Shown here piece by piece: positions 30,682 to 41,251 of a stretch of DNA of 42,326 bases (the stretch's first letter is position 1; every line of letters begins with the position of its first letter). Below the pieces are notes generated by a model, which did not search any database, was not told the DNA's origin, and saw only the letters and a program-made list of their open reading frames with translations. Source of the stretch: Discostella pseudostelligera. Its lineage: Eukaryota > Bacillariophyta > Thalassiosirophyceae > Thalassiosirales > Thalassiosiraceae. Where the stretch lies: assembly GCA_036940085.1 (NCBI GenBank), contig JALLBK010000089.1, positions 1 through 42,326 on the forward strand, read 5' to 3'. A program made the translations under genes and the position numbers.

Positions 30682-32099
30682 TGTTTTGATGTTGTTGCTT
30701 TGGCTTTGGAGGAGTGATAGCAGCGATGTTGGCTTCCTTTGATGTAATGATGAACGACGACCGACGACAATAATGAGGCTGTTGGTTGAGATGATGAAGT
30801 CTATGAGCTTGCGATTGAATGAACCAAGAAGTTACTCCTATGATTTTATGATGGTTGGTAGGAGTAGCACGTAGCACCCACTCTAGATGTGGGTTCATGT
30901 TCATTGTGGTGATGCATGGTGCATGTTGTTGTCGGTGTTGGTGGTTGGTATGAGTTCAAATTGTGGATTCAAATTTGGGTGAACCGACCATCGCGATTGC
31001 AGGAAGCGCTTTCTCGTAGGAATCTATACCAATTTTGGACTATTCTTTAAATTTGAGAATCAGACAAACGGCTGAAAAACATGTACTGATTCCAATATAT
31101 GGAGTTTGTGCTCCTGAAAATCAAATCAAAGCTGTCCGAATATTGAGAAAGCCTCAATTTCCAACTTCCATCCACCTTGACATGTGAGAACCTGAGAACC
31201 TCCTTTTGCTTTTGCCGCTACGATGGACAATGGACGTTGCGATGGGCGATAGGCGATGGTGACGACCTGTGACGACGCCGATGGCACGATAGGAGGAATG
31301 CATTTACCTCTAGTACTATTTACCACCATACCATGCATCATGCATAGGTGAGCAGTGCGGCGCGGCGGGCGGTCTTCGTAGTACCATACCAACCATGCTG
31401 GCCGGTGGCCGGGGCCGGCACGGAACGATTGATGGTAGGATCGAGCTATCGTCGATAGGCACGAGACCGCTGATTTGTTCATTACTGCAACCACTTGTCA
31501 TATTGTCAGTGGTTCGAACTTCGAATGAACCATGATAACGAGTTATGAGTTGCGGGGTACGATAGTATCGTATCGTACCATTGATCTCTCGAGCACACAA
31601 CATCGCTCGTATGGTAGCGTCGTCGCGCGTCATCATGCTGACATAAGACGGACGAATGAATAATTATTAAATGAAGTTGAATGTGTTGAATTGGAGTTCT
31701 ACAAGAGGAGAAGATGAGGAATGGCTTTCACTTAATTTCCTTATATATCCCACTTATATTTCTCTACTTTCCTACACAAAATATAATAAGCGTGTTACGA
31801 ATCGGGAAGCGGATAGCAAATCATCATTGAATAGGACATTCAATGTCCAAAAAAACTCAACAACAAAGCTTGTATTCTCAGAGGGTTGTTAAAACAGAAA
31901 GGCTGAGATCGAGGGATGCTTGGTTTAATGAATAAAATACGGATGCATGCCAACAGTATGTTTTAAACATACAACATGATAACATCTCATCATTGTATCT
32001 CCTCGTCATTGCCTTCATTCTTATTCTTTGGGGTCGATCATGTTTGACGGGCGTTTCTATGTAAGGTGGAGGGGTTGGTGCAAATATTGAATGGAATAT
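30682..32099. other. Intergenic region between the two tandem paralogues
   Basis: No coding region is recognised. The left part is the promoter side of copy A and includes GGATTCAAATTT (30965-30976), shared with the promoter of copy B. The right part is the 3' flank of copy B and includes AACTCAACAACAAAGCTT (31854-31871), which matches the 3' flank of copy A. Confidence 0.45.
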
Positions 32100-33628
32100 T
32101 TACTCCTCTGTTCGCCGACGGAGGTGACCTTGTCTGTCGGACTCTAGGGCACGGTATGGTCCATCGGAACCTCCATCGTAGGAGTTCCAACTTGATCCGC
32201 CNNNNNNNNNNNGATCCCTTGCCGGACTTGCCAGAATCTCCACCCCAGCTTCCATGATCAGAGGATCCCTTGCCGGACTTGCCAGAATCTCCACCCCAGC
32301 TTCCATGATCAGAGGATCCCTTGCTGGACTTGCCAGAATCTCCACCCCAGCTTCCATGGTCAGAGGATCCCTTGCCGGACTTGCCAGAATCTCCACCCCA
32401 GCTTCCATGGTCAGAGGAACCCTTGCCGGACTTGCCCGAATCTCCGCCCCAGCTTCCATGGTCAGAGGATCCCTTGCCGGACTTGCCCGAATCTCCGCCC
32501 CAGCTTCCATGGTCAGAGGATCCCTTGCCAGACTTGCCAGCATCTCCACCCCAGCTTCCTTCACCATAGCCAGTAGCATAACCAGTATCGGCATCGGAAT
32601 GGGCATAACCAGCATCGGCATCAGCGTAACCAGAATCGGCATAGTCACCGTAGCCGAGTCCTTCTCCACCACCTTCACCCTTGCCACCCTTGCTGGCACC
32701 ATGGGCATCGGGAGCGGCGGCATATCCAGCACCGTTTCCATCACTGTATCCACCGTCGTTGCCATAGTCGGAGCCGTAGACGTGTCCTCCATCGGAATGT
32801 CCAGCCTTGCCGCCCTTGCTGGAGCCCTTGCTTCCCTTGCCGGACTTGCCAGAGTAGAAGTAGTCAAGAGGAGGCATGGACATGGCGGGAGTAGGAGGAG
32901 GGACGGGAGAAGGGGGCTATTGCGTGTAATGAGAGGCAGGTGAAATTCATGCAGAATGGAACGTGAGTGTTTGTTGAGAGATAGATAGGTAAATAGAGAT
33001 ATGAAATAGGTGCATCGATCATGAAGTGTTCATGATTGCATCGTCGTTCTACTGCCGATTCCGACAAGTTCAAAGTAGATCCAAATCAGTCCAATGTTGC
33101 TCTGCTGTAGAAAGAAGTCATCAAACAACTCTCTCACAAGTACGCGCACATCATATGTCATCTTCCTAACACTCATATCATGAGTCAGTTCGATTGCACC
33201 GACCATGTACACACTATCGCTCATTCCACCTCGTCGCCAGTCGAGATTGTGAAGCCACTGGTATACGACGCGATGAGACATATCATGATACAACAGTATC
33301 GATAGTTAAAACTTACTGGTATTACAACTGGAGGAGCCGTGCCAGGTGGACTAGTCGCCGGAGGAGGCGTCTCGGGAATAGTTCCCTCAGTTGGGAAAGG
33401 CGTTCCAGGCGTAGTTGTGGCCGGAGGCTCCGACAGAGGCGCTGGAGGTGGCGTCTCAGGAATGCCCGTCGCGGGAGGTAACGTATCAGGCACACCAGGG
33501 GTGGGGAATGGCGTAATCGGTGCCACAGTTTCTGGACGGACGACACCTGGTGTGGGTGCGAGGGTGGTATTCTTTCCAGCCTCGACGAGGTTGATTGCGG
33601 CGAATGCGGCGATGATGATTGACTTCAT
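32100..33628 (-). CDS. Secreted extensin-like plus GGDSGKSGKGSSDHGSW-repeat protein, copy B (assembly gap inside)
   Basis: Exon 1 is 33628-33317 (104 codons) and exon 2 is 32916-32100; the 400-bp intron has donor GTAAGT and acceptor AATAG, phase 0. Signal peptide MKSIIIAAFAAINLVEA, a Pro-rich region (GIPETPPPA and similar), the shared MSMPPLDYFYSGKSGKGSK block, a Gly/Tyr/Asp/Ala region, then seven visible 17-residue GGDSGKSGKGSSDHGSW-type repeats before an 11-N gap (32202-32212). After the gap the tail (YRALESDRQGHLRRRTEE) is intact but in a different frame, so the gap length is wrong and repeats are probably missing. The gene itself is likely whole. Architecture, intron position and both ends match copy A. 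The same silaffin/wall-protein inference applies. Confidence 0.85.
32202..32212. other. Assembly gap (11 N) inside the 51-bp repeat array
   Basis: The N-run sits at one end of a tandem repeat array, and the reading frames on its two sides do not agree. It is a placeholder of unknown true length. Confidence 0.97.
32213..32569 (-). repeat. 51-bp tandem repeat, seven visible copies
   Basis: Copies start every 51 bp (32213, 32264, 32315, 32366, 32417, 32468, 32519) and encode GGDSGKSGKGSSDHGSW with few changes. The array abuts the N gap, so the true number is unknown. Confidence 0.92.
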
Positions 33629-33876
33629 TGTTTAGGATGGTGTAGGGTATTGAATGCTATTGAATGGCAGCAGCCTCTGGAGATAATATTATTCAATAGA
33701 ATTGATAATCAATGTCGACGATGGACGAGAATAATGAGGTTCCTTGAGGAGAGTTGATGTGCCTAATCATGCAGATGAACCCACACAAGATGGTGCAGGT
33801 CAAAAGAAGATGTGGTCGTTTGTCGTTTGGCGCGGGAGGTCGGAGGGGGCAAATTTGAATTTGTGGTGGTTGTTTT

Positions 33877-33887
33877 GGATTCAAATT
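33877..33887. promoter_or_regulatory. GGATTCAAATT element shared by both tandem paralogues
   Basis: GGATTCAAATT lies about 250 bp upstream of copy B and at 30965-30975, about 285 bp upstream of copy A. Next to it are AAATTTGAATTT (33851-33862), also found upstream of the lectin/SdrD gene, and an E2F-like TTTGGCGCGG (33827-33836). A regulatory role is inferred from conserved position. Confidence 0.35.
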
Positions 33888-34640
33888 CAATTGGATAATG
33901 GCATTCAACAGACATTACTTTTCATGGAGGAATCAGTACAATATTTTCTCTTTCGATCGATTGTTTCCTTTTGAACGGTAGAACGTACGAGTACGAAATA
34001 CGTACTATATCCTACGTAGACTGCCGAGGTCGGCAGCAACGACCTTTTCATAATGAGCCAATTTCTGAATTTGACCAACGGATTGATGGAAAACGTCAAA
34101 AATCGGGAAAGGCAGGAGATGCCTTCCGCGCATTCCTATGAATTCCTTTTCATGTAGGCAACATAGGCATCCTCCCTCCTACCGTTGGCAGCCAGCACTC
34201 AAAAAATATGGCGCGCCACCGGTTGTGTCCACTGGATACAGGATGACCGGTTATTCGGATACATAATTTCAATCAGCCCCAGGTATGTATTCCTCTCTAG
34301 AGATGTCGTGTATACTCTCTGAGAGAGAAAGAGTGAAGGCTCCAGAAGATGATTATCGTTCATGTGATCATCCACCATCTGCCCAGCAGCACCTACCCTG
34401 CAGAAGCAGTACCAGCCAGTTCCACAGAACAAACAAAGAGCAGAGCTGCAAATGGACAGACAACAGGATCATGATCATGCCCCCATCAGCACAATACATT
34501 CATGGACAACAAGAAGGCGGCCAAGGACAAAGGGACAAGAACACACCAAATCACAGGTCCCCAGCATGATCCATGATCATAGTACTATCACAATGATGAT
34601 CTTCTTGCCACTACATTCAACTGACTTCACCACTGACCTA
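33888..34640. other. Non-coding region, nothing recognised
   Basis: No gene-like reading frame. The only visible structures are short palindromic TACGTA/ACGTAC words near 33985-34020. Confidence 0.4.
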
Positions 34641-35084
34641 GGTTGTTAATTACCGCAATTTTACTGGGGTATCATTACCTGTTAAATTTATTTTTTACTG
34701 CTGGGTCCGACTTGGTTAGTAACAAAAATGAGGCCTGGTAAAAATTGGTCTGGCACTGTGGGTAAAACCCGACCCAAGATGATAATGGGGTTGACAGTGA
34801 TCATGAAGATCATGATGACTATGGGTTTCTTTTTGTTAGATGTTATATTTAATATTGCATGGATCATGGCAAGGGGGAGCAGACCCCCAGCAATAGCATG
34901 TCTTTTTGTGTTTGAATTCTTTACTTGATAAGGTGCAGTAACAGTAAAGAAATACTTACTGCCTCTGGTAGGGCCCATTTTTGGTGGTTTTACTTGGTAA
35001 AAAACACAGAAAAAAGTAAAACCTTTACCTGGTTTTCCTGAGTTTAAGCCGTGGTACTTACTATTTTAATTTTGTAATTAAAAA
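34641..35084. other. Possible small inverted-terminal element
   Basis: TTAATTAC near 34646 and GTAATTAA near 35075 are inverted to each other and bracket an AT-rich stretch with several TTTTACTGG/CCTGGTAAA-type words on both sides. The inverted ends are short and imperfect beyond 8 bp, so a MITE is only suggested. Confidence 0.2.
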
Positions 35085-37950
35085 CCTAGCCACTGACACC
35101 ACCACCAACACCAGAAGCAACACACCATGTTGAGAACAACAACAAGAACAAGAAAAACTCCACCAGTCATCATTACCATCATGAGGATGATTTCAATCCT
35201 CCTCCCTGTATCATCATAGTGATAGAACTGGCTGCAGAAACAACAACACCAATTGGGAGGAGGAGTGGTGGTGTAGCACCTTTTGCTTCTTGGTATTCAT
35301 CATTTGAATATCCTTGTGCACATTTCTTGTCATTCATTGAATGTGGAACATCATCATGTGTTCCCAACCACCTTACTATTCCTGCTGTTATTTGTTATTG
35401 CCCTGCTGCTCCTATTCAGCATTACTACTATCACTATCAGGTGCACATTGTACTAAGTGGTATTCAGTATGCTGGTACTTTGTACTAGTAGTGTCACACC
35501 ATCATCCTCATCCTCCTCATCATCATCATCCACCTTGTCCTGCTGCTCAGGTGCAATGATATCATTCACTACTAACAATACCACAATCTTCATTTCTTCC
35601 TCCTTGTTCCTTGTCATCATGATCACGACATCATCATCATTAGGCTGAGCATAATTGAGCATGATGATGATGAGGAAGATATATTCCCATGATTTTGTCA
35701 ACCCATCTCCAGTCTCCAGGTGGATTAAGGTTCAGAAGCAGTGCTTCTCAAGAGATCTTGTACTATGGTAGTCCATCATCATGATTCTCAAAATGATGTA
35801 TCCTCATCATGACACTCAGTTTGCATCAACATTGTCATCCTCCAATGACAATGATACAAAGGAGGAAAATGAAAAATGGTGGCCTTGGTCAGAATCAGCT
35901 TTTCTTGTATCTTAGCATTGAAAACAGCATCCAGCAGCAGCAGCTTAGTGTGAGTGGCATCAGAATAGCACCATCAGTATTTAGTATTACTAGTGGTACC
36001 CTATGAACCCCCCAGATTGAATCATCCATCCTTGTTATAGAAGCAGCAGCTTCAAAACCTTGCACCACTTCTCTGCTTCCTACTGCCTACTGCATCATGC
36101 ATCACTCATCAGCTTGCTGTATTCTTTTTCTCAGTCCTTGACAAGAAGAAGAATCATCACCATCCTCAATCCTCCTCCAACTGGCAATGCCCAATAATGC
36201 CCCTTCTCTTCAGCCATGAGCTTCCATCAGCATTCCTCACTCCTCTCATCAGTGTCAAGTGTTGATGTCAACTTGCATCCCTCTATTTTCATCACTCTTC
36301 AATCGTCAACTGTTCCTGTATCACACTGGCACTGCATAAACCACCACCACCTCCAACTGAACTTCTTATTACCACTCCTTAGAGTGAAGTGTGAGTAAGA
36401 CTCACTCCCCGGCATCCTGCTTCTTGCCTGACACTACTCAAATGTATGTTGTTCCTCGTCCTCGTCCTCCATTTCCATAGAAATTCATCACTGCCTGCTG
36501 CACCTCCATGCTCACTCATCAGATTGCCTCAAAATCAAGTCACAGAATGACCAAACTTTTTTTCCTTCTCCTGCGCTTATAATTCCTCATTTACTTTGTT
36601 AGTGTTAATTCTTGCTTATAAATCAACCTTGAATGGTAGCATTTGTCAGCTTACAACTTACAATAGCCACAATGATTCTTCTTGGCATGCTGTGCTAATA
36701 ACAAGACTCCTAGTCAGATTGTTGCACCACCTTCTTGTCATCTCGCATCCATCCATTCATACTCCTCCCCACCACCACTCCTTCTCATCATCAGCATCAG
36801 AGTCTCTGCTTACCCATTTGCATTCTTTTCATCACCATTCCTCTCATGTCTCTTGCATGAATTGCTGATGGATAAGGCACAAAAAGGGAGGAGAATGCAA
36901 GTGACAAACAACTTGTTTGGAGATAATGATAATCATGAACTTACTAGTTTAGGATGAGAAATGAGAAAGTGAGGAGTCATTTGGTGCAAAGCAGGAGATG
37001 GATACACACTGGCCACATCCTCCCAATCCCAACCCATATGACCTTGGATTATTCAAGTCCAACCTCATACCATTACATCATAATTTTTAGTAGCTTGTTG
37101 AAGAAATGAATCCATCATTGCTTGCCTTGTATCCACTGAGAAGTAGTAGTCATATGCTGTAGCTCATATGCTTGCAACACCCTAAATTGTTGCATTTGGA
37201 TCTTGAGGTGGTTCCAGTCTAATTGTCCTTCAGTTGCATGTTTGCACTGGTTTGTATAAATGCCTGGTGTTCCATACAATCTACTATTATTATCATGATG
37301 AGTATCTAGCTAGAATGAGTAGCATCCTCAATATCACCACCATCTTTCCTTTTCTCCTCAGGAGTGTGGATCCTCCTCAGCAGCCTCATGCATCACTTCT
37401 CAAATCCACACTGCAGCATGTTATTTCACACCTAGGAGTAGTACTCATTGCTGCTTGGCTTCTTCTTACTATCCTCAGATACAGCATCCTATGATTAGAC
37501 TGACCTCCTCAGCTTGTTGTTCTTGCCACTTGCTACATCCTCCTCCTCACCACTCATCATCTGCTTGTTTTTGCATCTAACACATTGTAGTACACTTGCA
37601 TTGCATCAATCACCACTCTACAGCTTCATGGTTGTTGTGGCCTTTCTTCATTTTCATTTGCATGTCCTTGCCACTCCCTGCTCCTCATCAGAGCTCATCC
37701 TCACTTCTTGCTTTCTGCTGCTGCTCCTTAAGCATTTCATATCACATATCACCCCACATCACCAGAATTACCAGCACCCCAGCAGGCACCAGCACCAAGT
37801 ATCACAACTGCCTCTTCTCTCCTATCTGACCTTCTTGCAACCTGAGGAGAGGACTCCTGCCTACAACTGACCTGCACCACTGCATGCTCTTTCTCATCAT
37901 GTCTTAACTCAATACTCCTTTCACTGCTCCTAGTACTGCCATCTTCCTGT
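35085..37950. other. Low-complexity CAT/TCC-rich non-coding DNA
   Basis: About 2.9 kb with many TCATCA, CTCCTC and CACCAC runs and no gene-like frame. Short open frames here are composition artefacts. Confidence 0.5.
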
Positions 37951-38091
37951 ATCATTCATCATTCATTGCCATTACTAACAATGATTACAACTTTTTGCTG
38001 GTGCTCTTATGGTTGCTCATGGCTCCTGCTGGTGCTTTGTTGCTGCTATAATTGCTGGTCCATGGTCCACCTCCTACTTCTACTACAAGTG

Positions 38092-38124
<33 letters not shown>

Positions 38125-39201
38125 TGCTGGTGCTGGTGCTGGTGTGCAGCTGCTACCTGCTACTAAGAGCAGTTATTCATGGACACTGTCAGTGGTGGGC
38201 AGTGGGTAGTGGTGGGCAGCAGTTCCCACTCAGGTTCAGCTTGGACTAATACTATCAGTCATACTAGTGGTACTGGTGATAGCATTTTTCATCTCTTCTT
38301 GTGCAAGCACAGGTGCTGCTTGGGTTCATGGTTGTCAGTTGGCATGCTGGTCATGCCAATCACCATCACCATAAAACCATTGGTAGTTGGATTGCCAATG
38401 TTATCAACAACTTCTAGCTAGTTCTTGCATGGCAGGTATAAATTTCCTGGAGAATGCAATGATAATGTGCTGCTGCTGAGTGCCGAACTGCTGGCTGTGG
38501 TTACTAGCTATTGATACTAATGCGAAGGATGATATAGTACCATCATGATGATGGGCAATGCCAGTGAGCAGCAGGAGCATGTAGCTCTTCTTCATGTTGC
38601 TGCTTCTTCAACTTCATTTTGATGCACTGGAGGAAGGCTGGGAGAATGACGTGGTGGGGTGGTTACATGAGTGACCTGGCCATTGGTCTTCTTACCTTGC
38701 TACTCACAACCCCTGCAGATATATCATGGCATCCATAGCAGAATCAGAACTCAGAGCCCTTTACACATCACAGCCTGGGAAATGATTCCCCTCCTCTGCA
38801 ATGCCCTGGACAAGTAGATGAGATACTTGCCCCAACCAAAATCACCCATCCAGACAGACAACTCGCTGCCACCAGATTCATCCATGACACCATCATACAA
38901 TGACAAATCAAGATGATTTTGATGGGACTACATTCTAGGTTATGCTGCCATGCTGCCCAAGGCAAATTTTGATTTTACTGGAGCAAGGGATCCACCAATA
39001 TCAATATGGTCAACTATAGTGCCAAGCATGACCATCATCCACCAGCCTATCACATTGCCCTTAGGAGGTAGTAGACTTTATTGTCGCAATGATGATGCAC
39101 TTCTTCAATGGAGCCATGGCACTTGAGACTACAAGTACACTAGAAGGCAGAAAGGCCAAGGAAAGCACTGATGCAGCTGTGACCATTTGAATAGGAAGAA
39201 T

Positions 39202-39308
39202 GGGAGATTTTGGCAATCTCCCATTGGTCTTGTTATAGTGTCATTTTACCACTAAGCTATTATGATGTCGTAATAGCTTAGCTTAGTGGTAAAATGACAC
39301 TATAACAA
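39202..39308. repeat. Two consecutive hairpins, the second with 33-bp arms
   Basis: A small hairpin (39202-39209 with 39215-39222, 8-bp stem) is followed by a long one: 39230-39262 is the exact reverse complement of 39271-39308 except for a 5-nt insertion (GCTTA) in the right arm, with an 8-nt loop. The right arm leads into tRNA-like promoter boxes. Confidence 0.88.
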
Positions 39309-39334
39309 AAGTGCAATCATGAGGGTTCGATGCT
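39279..39334 (+). promoter_or_regulatory. tRNA-like A box and B box (pol III internal promoter)
   Basis: TAGCTTAGTGG (39279-39289) fits the A-box pattern TRGCNNAGYGG, and GGTTCGATGCT (39324-39334) fits the start of the B box GGTTCGANNCC, with tRNA-like spacing. The flanking acceptor and T stems do not pair, so this is not a working tRNA. A tRNA-derived SINE remnant or decayed tRNA copy is more likely. Confidence 0.4.
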
Positions 39335-40746
39335 GGCTTGCCAGGTAAAGTAACCTATATTGGCTGTATCCATGCACTCCCAATTACACACCCCCACCTC
39401 ACCTGCTTTACAACTACTTTCTAGAGTCACTGTTCAATAGTGGCTCACACTCATGGAAATCATATCATAAATCATTATGGTGGCAGTTGTGCTGGTGTGG
39501 TGGATGTCTACTTATTGCTGCACCCACAGCAGAATCATACAATGGATGCACAATGCTACCCTCACCATTTGACCTTCTTGCTTTTCTTGCATGTCAGGGG
39601 GGTGTAAGTGTTAGGATCTGCTATGAATTGAAGAGGAAGTACTAGTAATATGATGATGGTCAGTGTCAGCAGGCAGTTAATTTTTGTTTCTTCTTATTCC
39701 AAGCAGTGCTGGGTGTTGGTTCTTGTTCATCCTGGTGCATTGGCAGAATGCTCCTGGGAGTTTGGGGTGCTGGTTACTACCTTACTATTGTGGCATGGCT
39801 TATACTAATGGAGCTTGTCATTGTGAATAATGGTGGTGGTTGTGCTGGTGTGGTGGATGTCAATATTGCTGCACCAACAGCTGGATCATACAATTGATGC
39901 TCAAAGCTGCTGGAATCCTTATTGTTCAGGCAGTGGCATTGGGTTTGAGGTTTGATAGTTCTTGGCACACATTCTCAGTGGGATTGGGTAGTCAACCACA
40001 CCCACTCTCAATGCTGGAATTGATTGGTTATTGGTTGGTACCTGCCATTCTCAGTATCCTCAGTCTCAATAGGCTCAGTGGAATTAGGTTGTTGGTTTAG
40101 TGGTTGGCACCCATTCCCAGTGGAATTCTTGGATGGTCATATTCATCAGCTTTAATTTCAATTTTTGGCTAGCTGCTGGTGCTACTACTGTGGGTTCTTG
40201 CTCCTGCCAGTGCTTCTTGTCTGCCCCTATTCATACAGGTCTACCTGACTGGTGCTCCTGATGATAGTGGTGTTCCTGGTGCTAGTGTGCAGCAACCACT
40301 ACTACTAGGAACAGTACTAATTCTTGGACACTGTCAGTGATGGGCACCACCAGTCCAGTGGGCAGTGTGGGCAGCAGAGGATCTAGTGGTTCTGTTTACA
40401 ACATGTAGTGGTGCTGATGTTGTTGTTATTCTTTTCTTGAAGCAGGCATGCAGGCACAGTTGCTGCTTGGGTTCATGATGGTAATCAGTTGTCATAGTCT
40501 GGCCATCATAAAGTGGTGGTTGGATAGGTTCTCAACTTCTTGGTGTTCTTACGTCAGGGTGGTGTAAGTGTTAGGATCCTGCTATGAATTGAAGAATTAA
40601 GAAGAAGAAATGCAAAGATAATGAATGATTAGTTAATGTGCTGCTGCTGAGCTGCTGGCTTGGTTACTAATTAGTATGATACAGATATGACTGATACTGA
40701 AGATGATGCAGAACTCTTTGGGTGAAAACCCTCCTGGGAGGATGGG

Positions 40747-41251
40747 GTGCTGGCTACTACCTTCTTACAACTGTGGGACCACAGGATGACAGATATCTTC
40801 AACATCCAAAATACTATCGGACCTACCATGCTCCTACAGGGATTCATCACTACAGCTTGGGACCAGCTACTCTTGGATATGGGGTGTCAGTGGCCACATC
40901 CCCAATACCAGCTGGTCTTCTTGGCTAGAACAATATGGGATGAGGTGGTTATGCCGATCATGTGGAAGACTCGGAACCACCTTATACAGGATAACCCTAA
41001 CTTCACAAATGCACTTATGCATACACAACTTGGTGCTTTGGTATTTACAACACAAGGACCAACTATCCAGACAGGAACAATTCTTGGCATGTTTTTCAGC
41101 CACTAGTATTGAGACAATGTCAATGGAGATTAGACAGGAATGGGTGAGACACTTGGACACTGCGTGGGATGCATGGACAAAAGAACAGCAACTCATGGCA
41201 GGACAGACAGTTTTGACACAGTATTTTCAACAAATTACAAGAGCAATTTAG
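40747..41251 (+). pseudogene. Probable relic of a retroelement ORF C-terminal region
   Basis: A 119-codon frame (40747-41106) encodes QGFITTAWDQLLLDMGCQW and, further on, a W-x6-MW-KTRNHL pattern. This resembles the region downstream of reverse transcriptase in non-LTR-type elements, where an I/LW-x2-W-x2-RN motif is common. The reading continues in another frame (about 41080-41251, RQEWVRHLDTAWDAWTKEQQ), which implies a frameshift near 41090. No start, reverse transcriptase core or flanking duplication is seen. The family assignment comes from pattern recognition only. Confidence 0.35.

Noticed and set aside
29531..32569. Regular 45- and 51-bp repeats as a CRISPR array
   Set aside because: The repeats are contiguous, in frame and without unique spacers, lie inside coding exons, and the genome is eukaryotic.
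34641..35084. MITE with terminal inverted repeats
   Set aside because: Only 8 bp of inverted ends match well and no target-site duplication is clear; kept as a weak possibility only.
39272..39344. Functional tRNA gene at the A/B boxes
   Set aside because: Positions expected to form the acceptor and T stems do not pair, so only a tRNA-derived remnant is supported.
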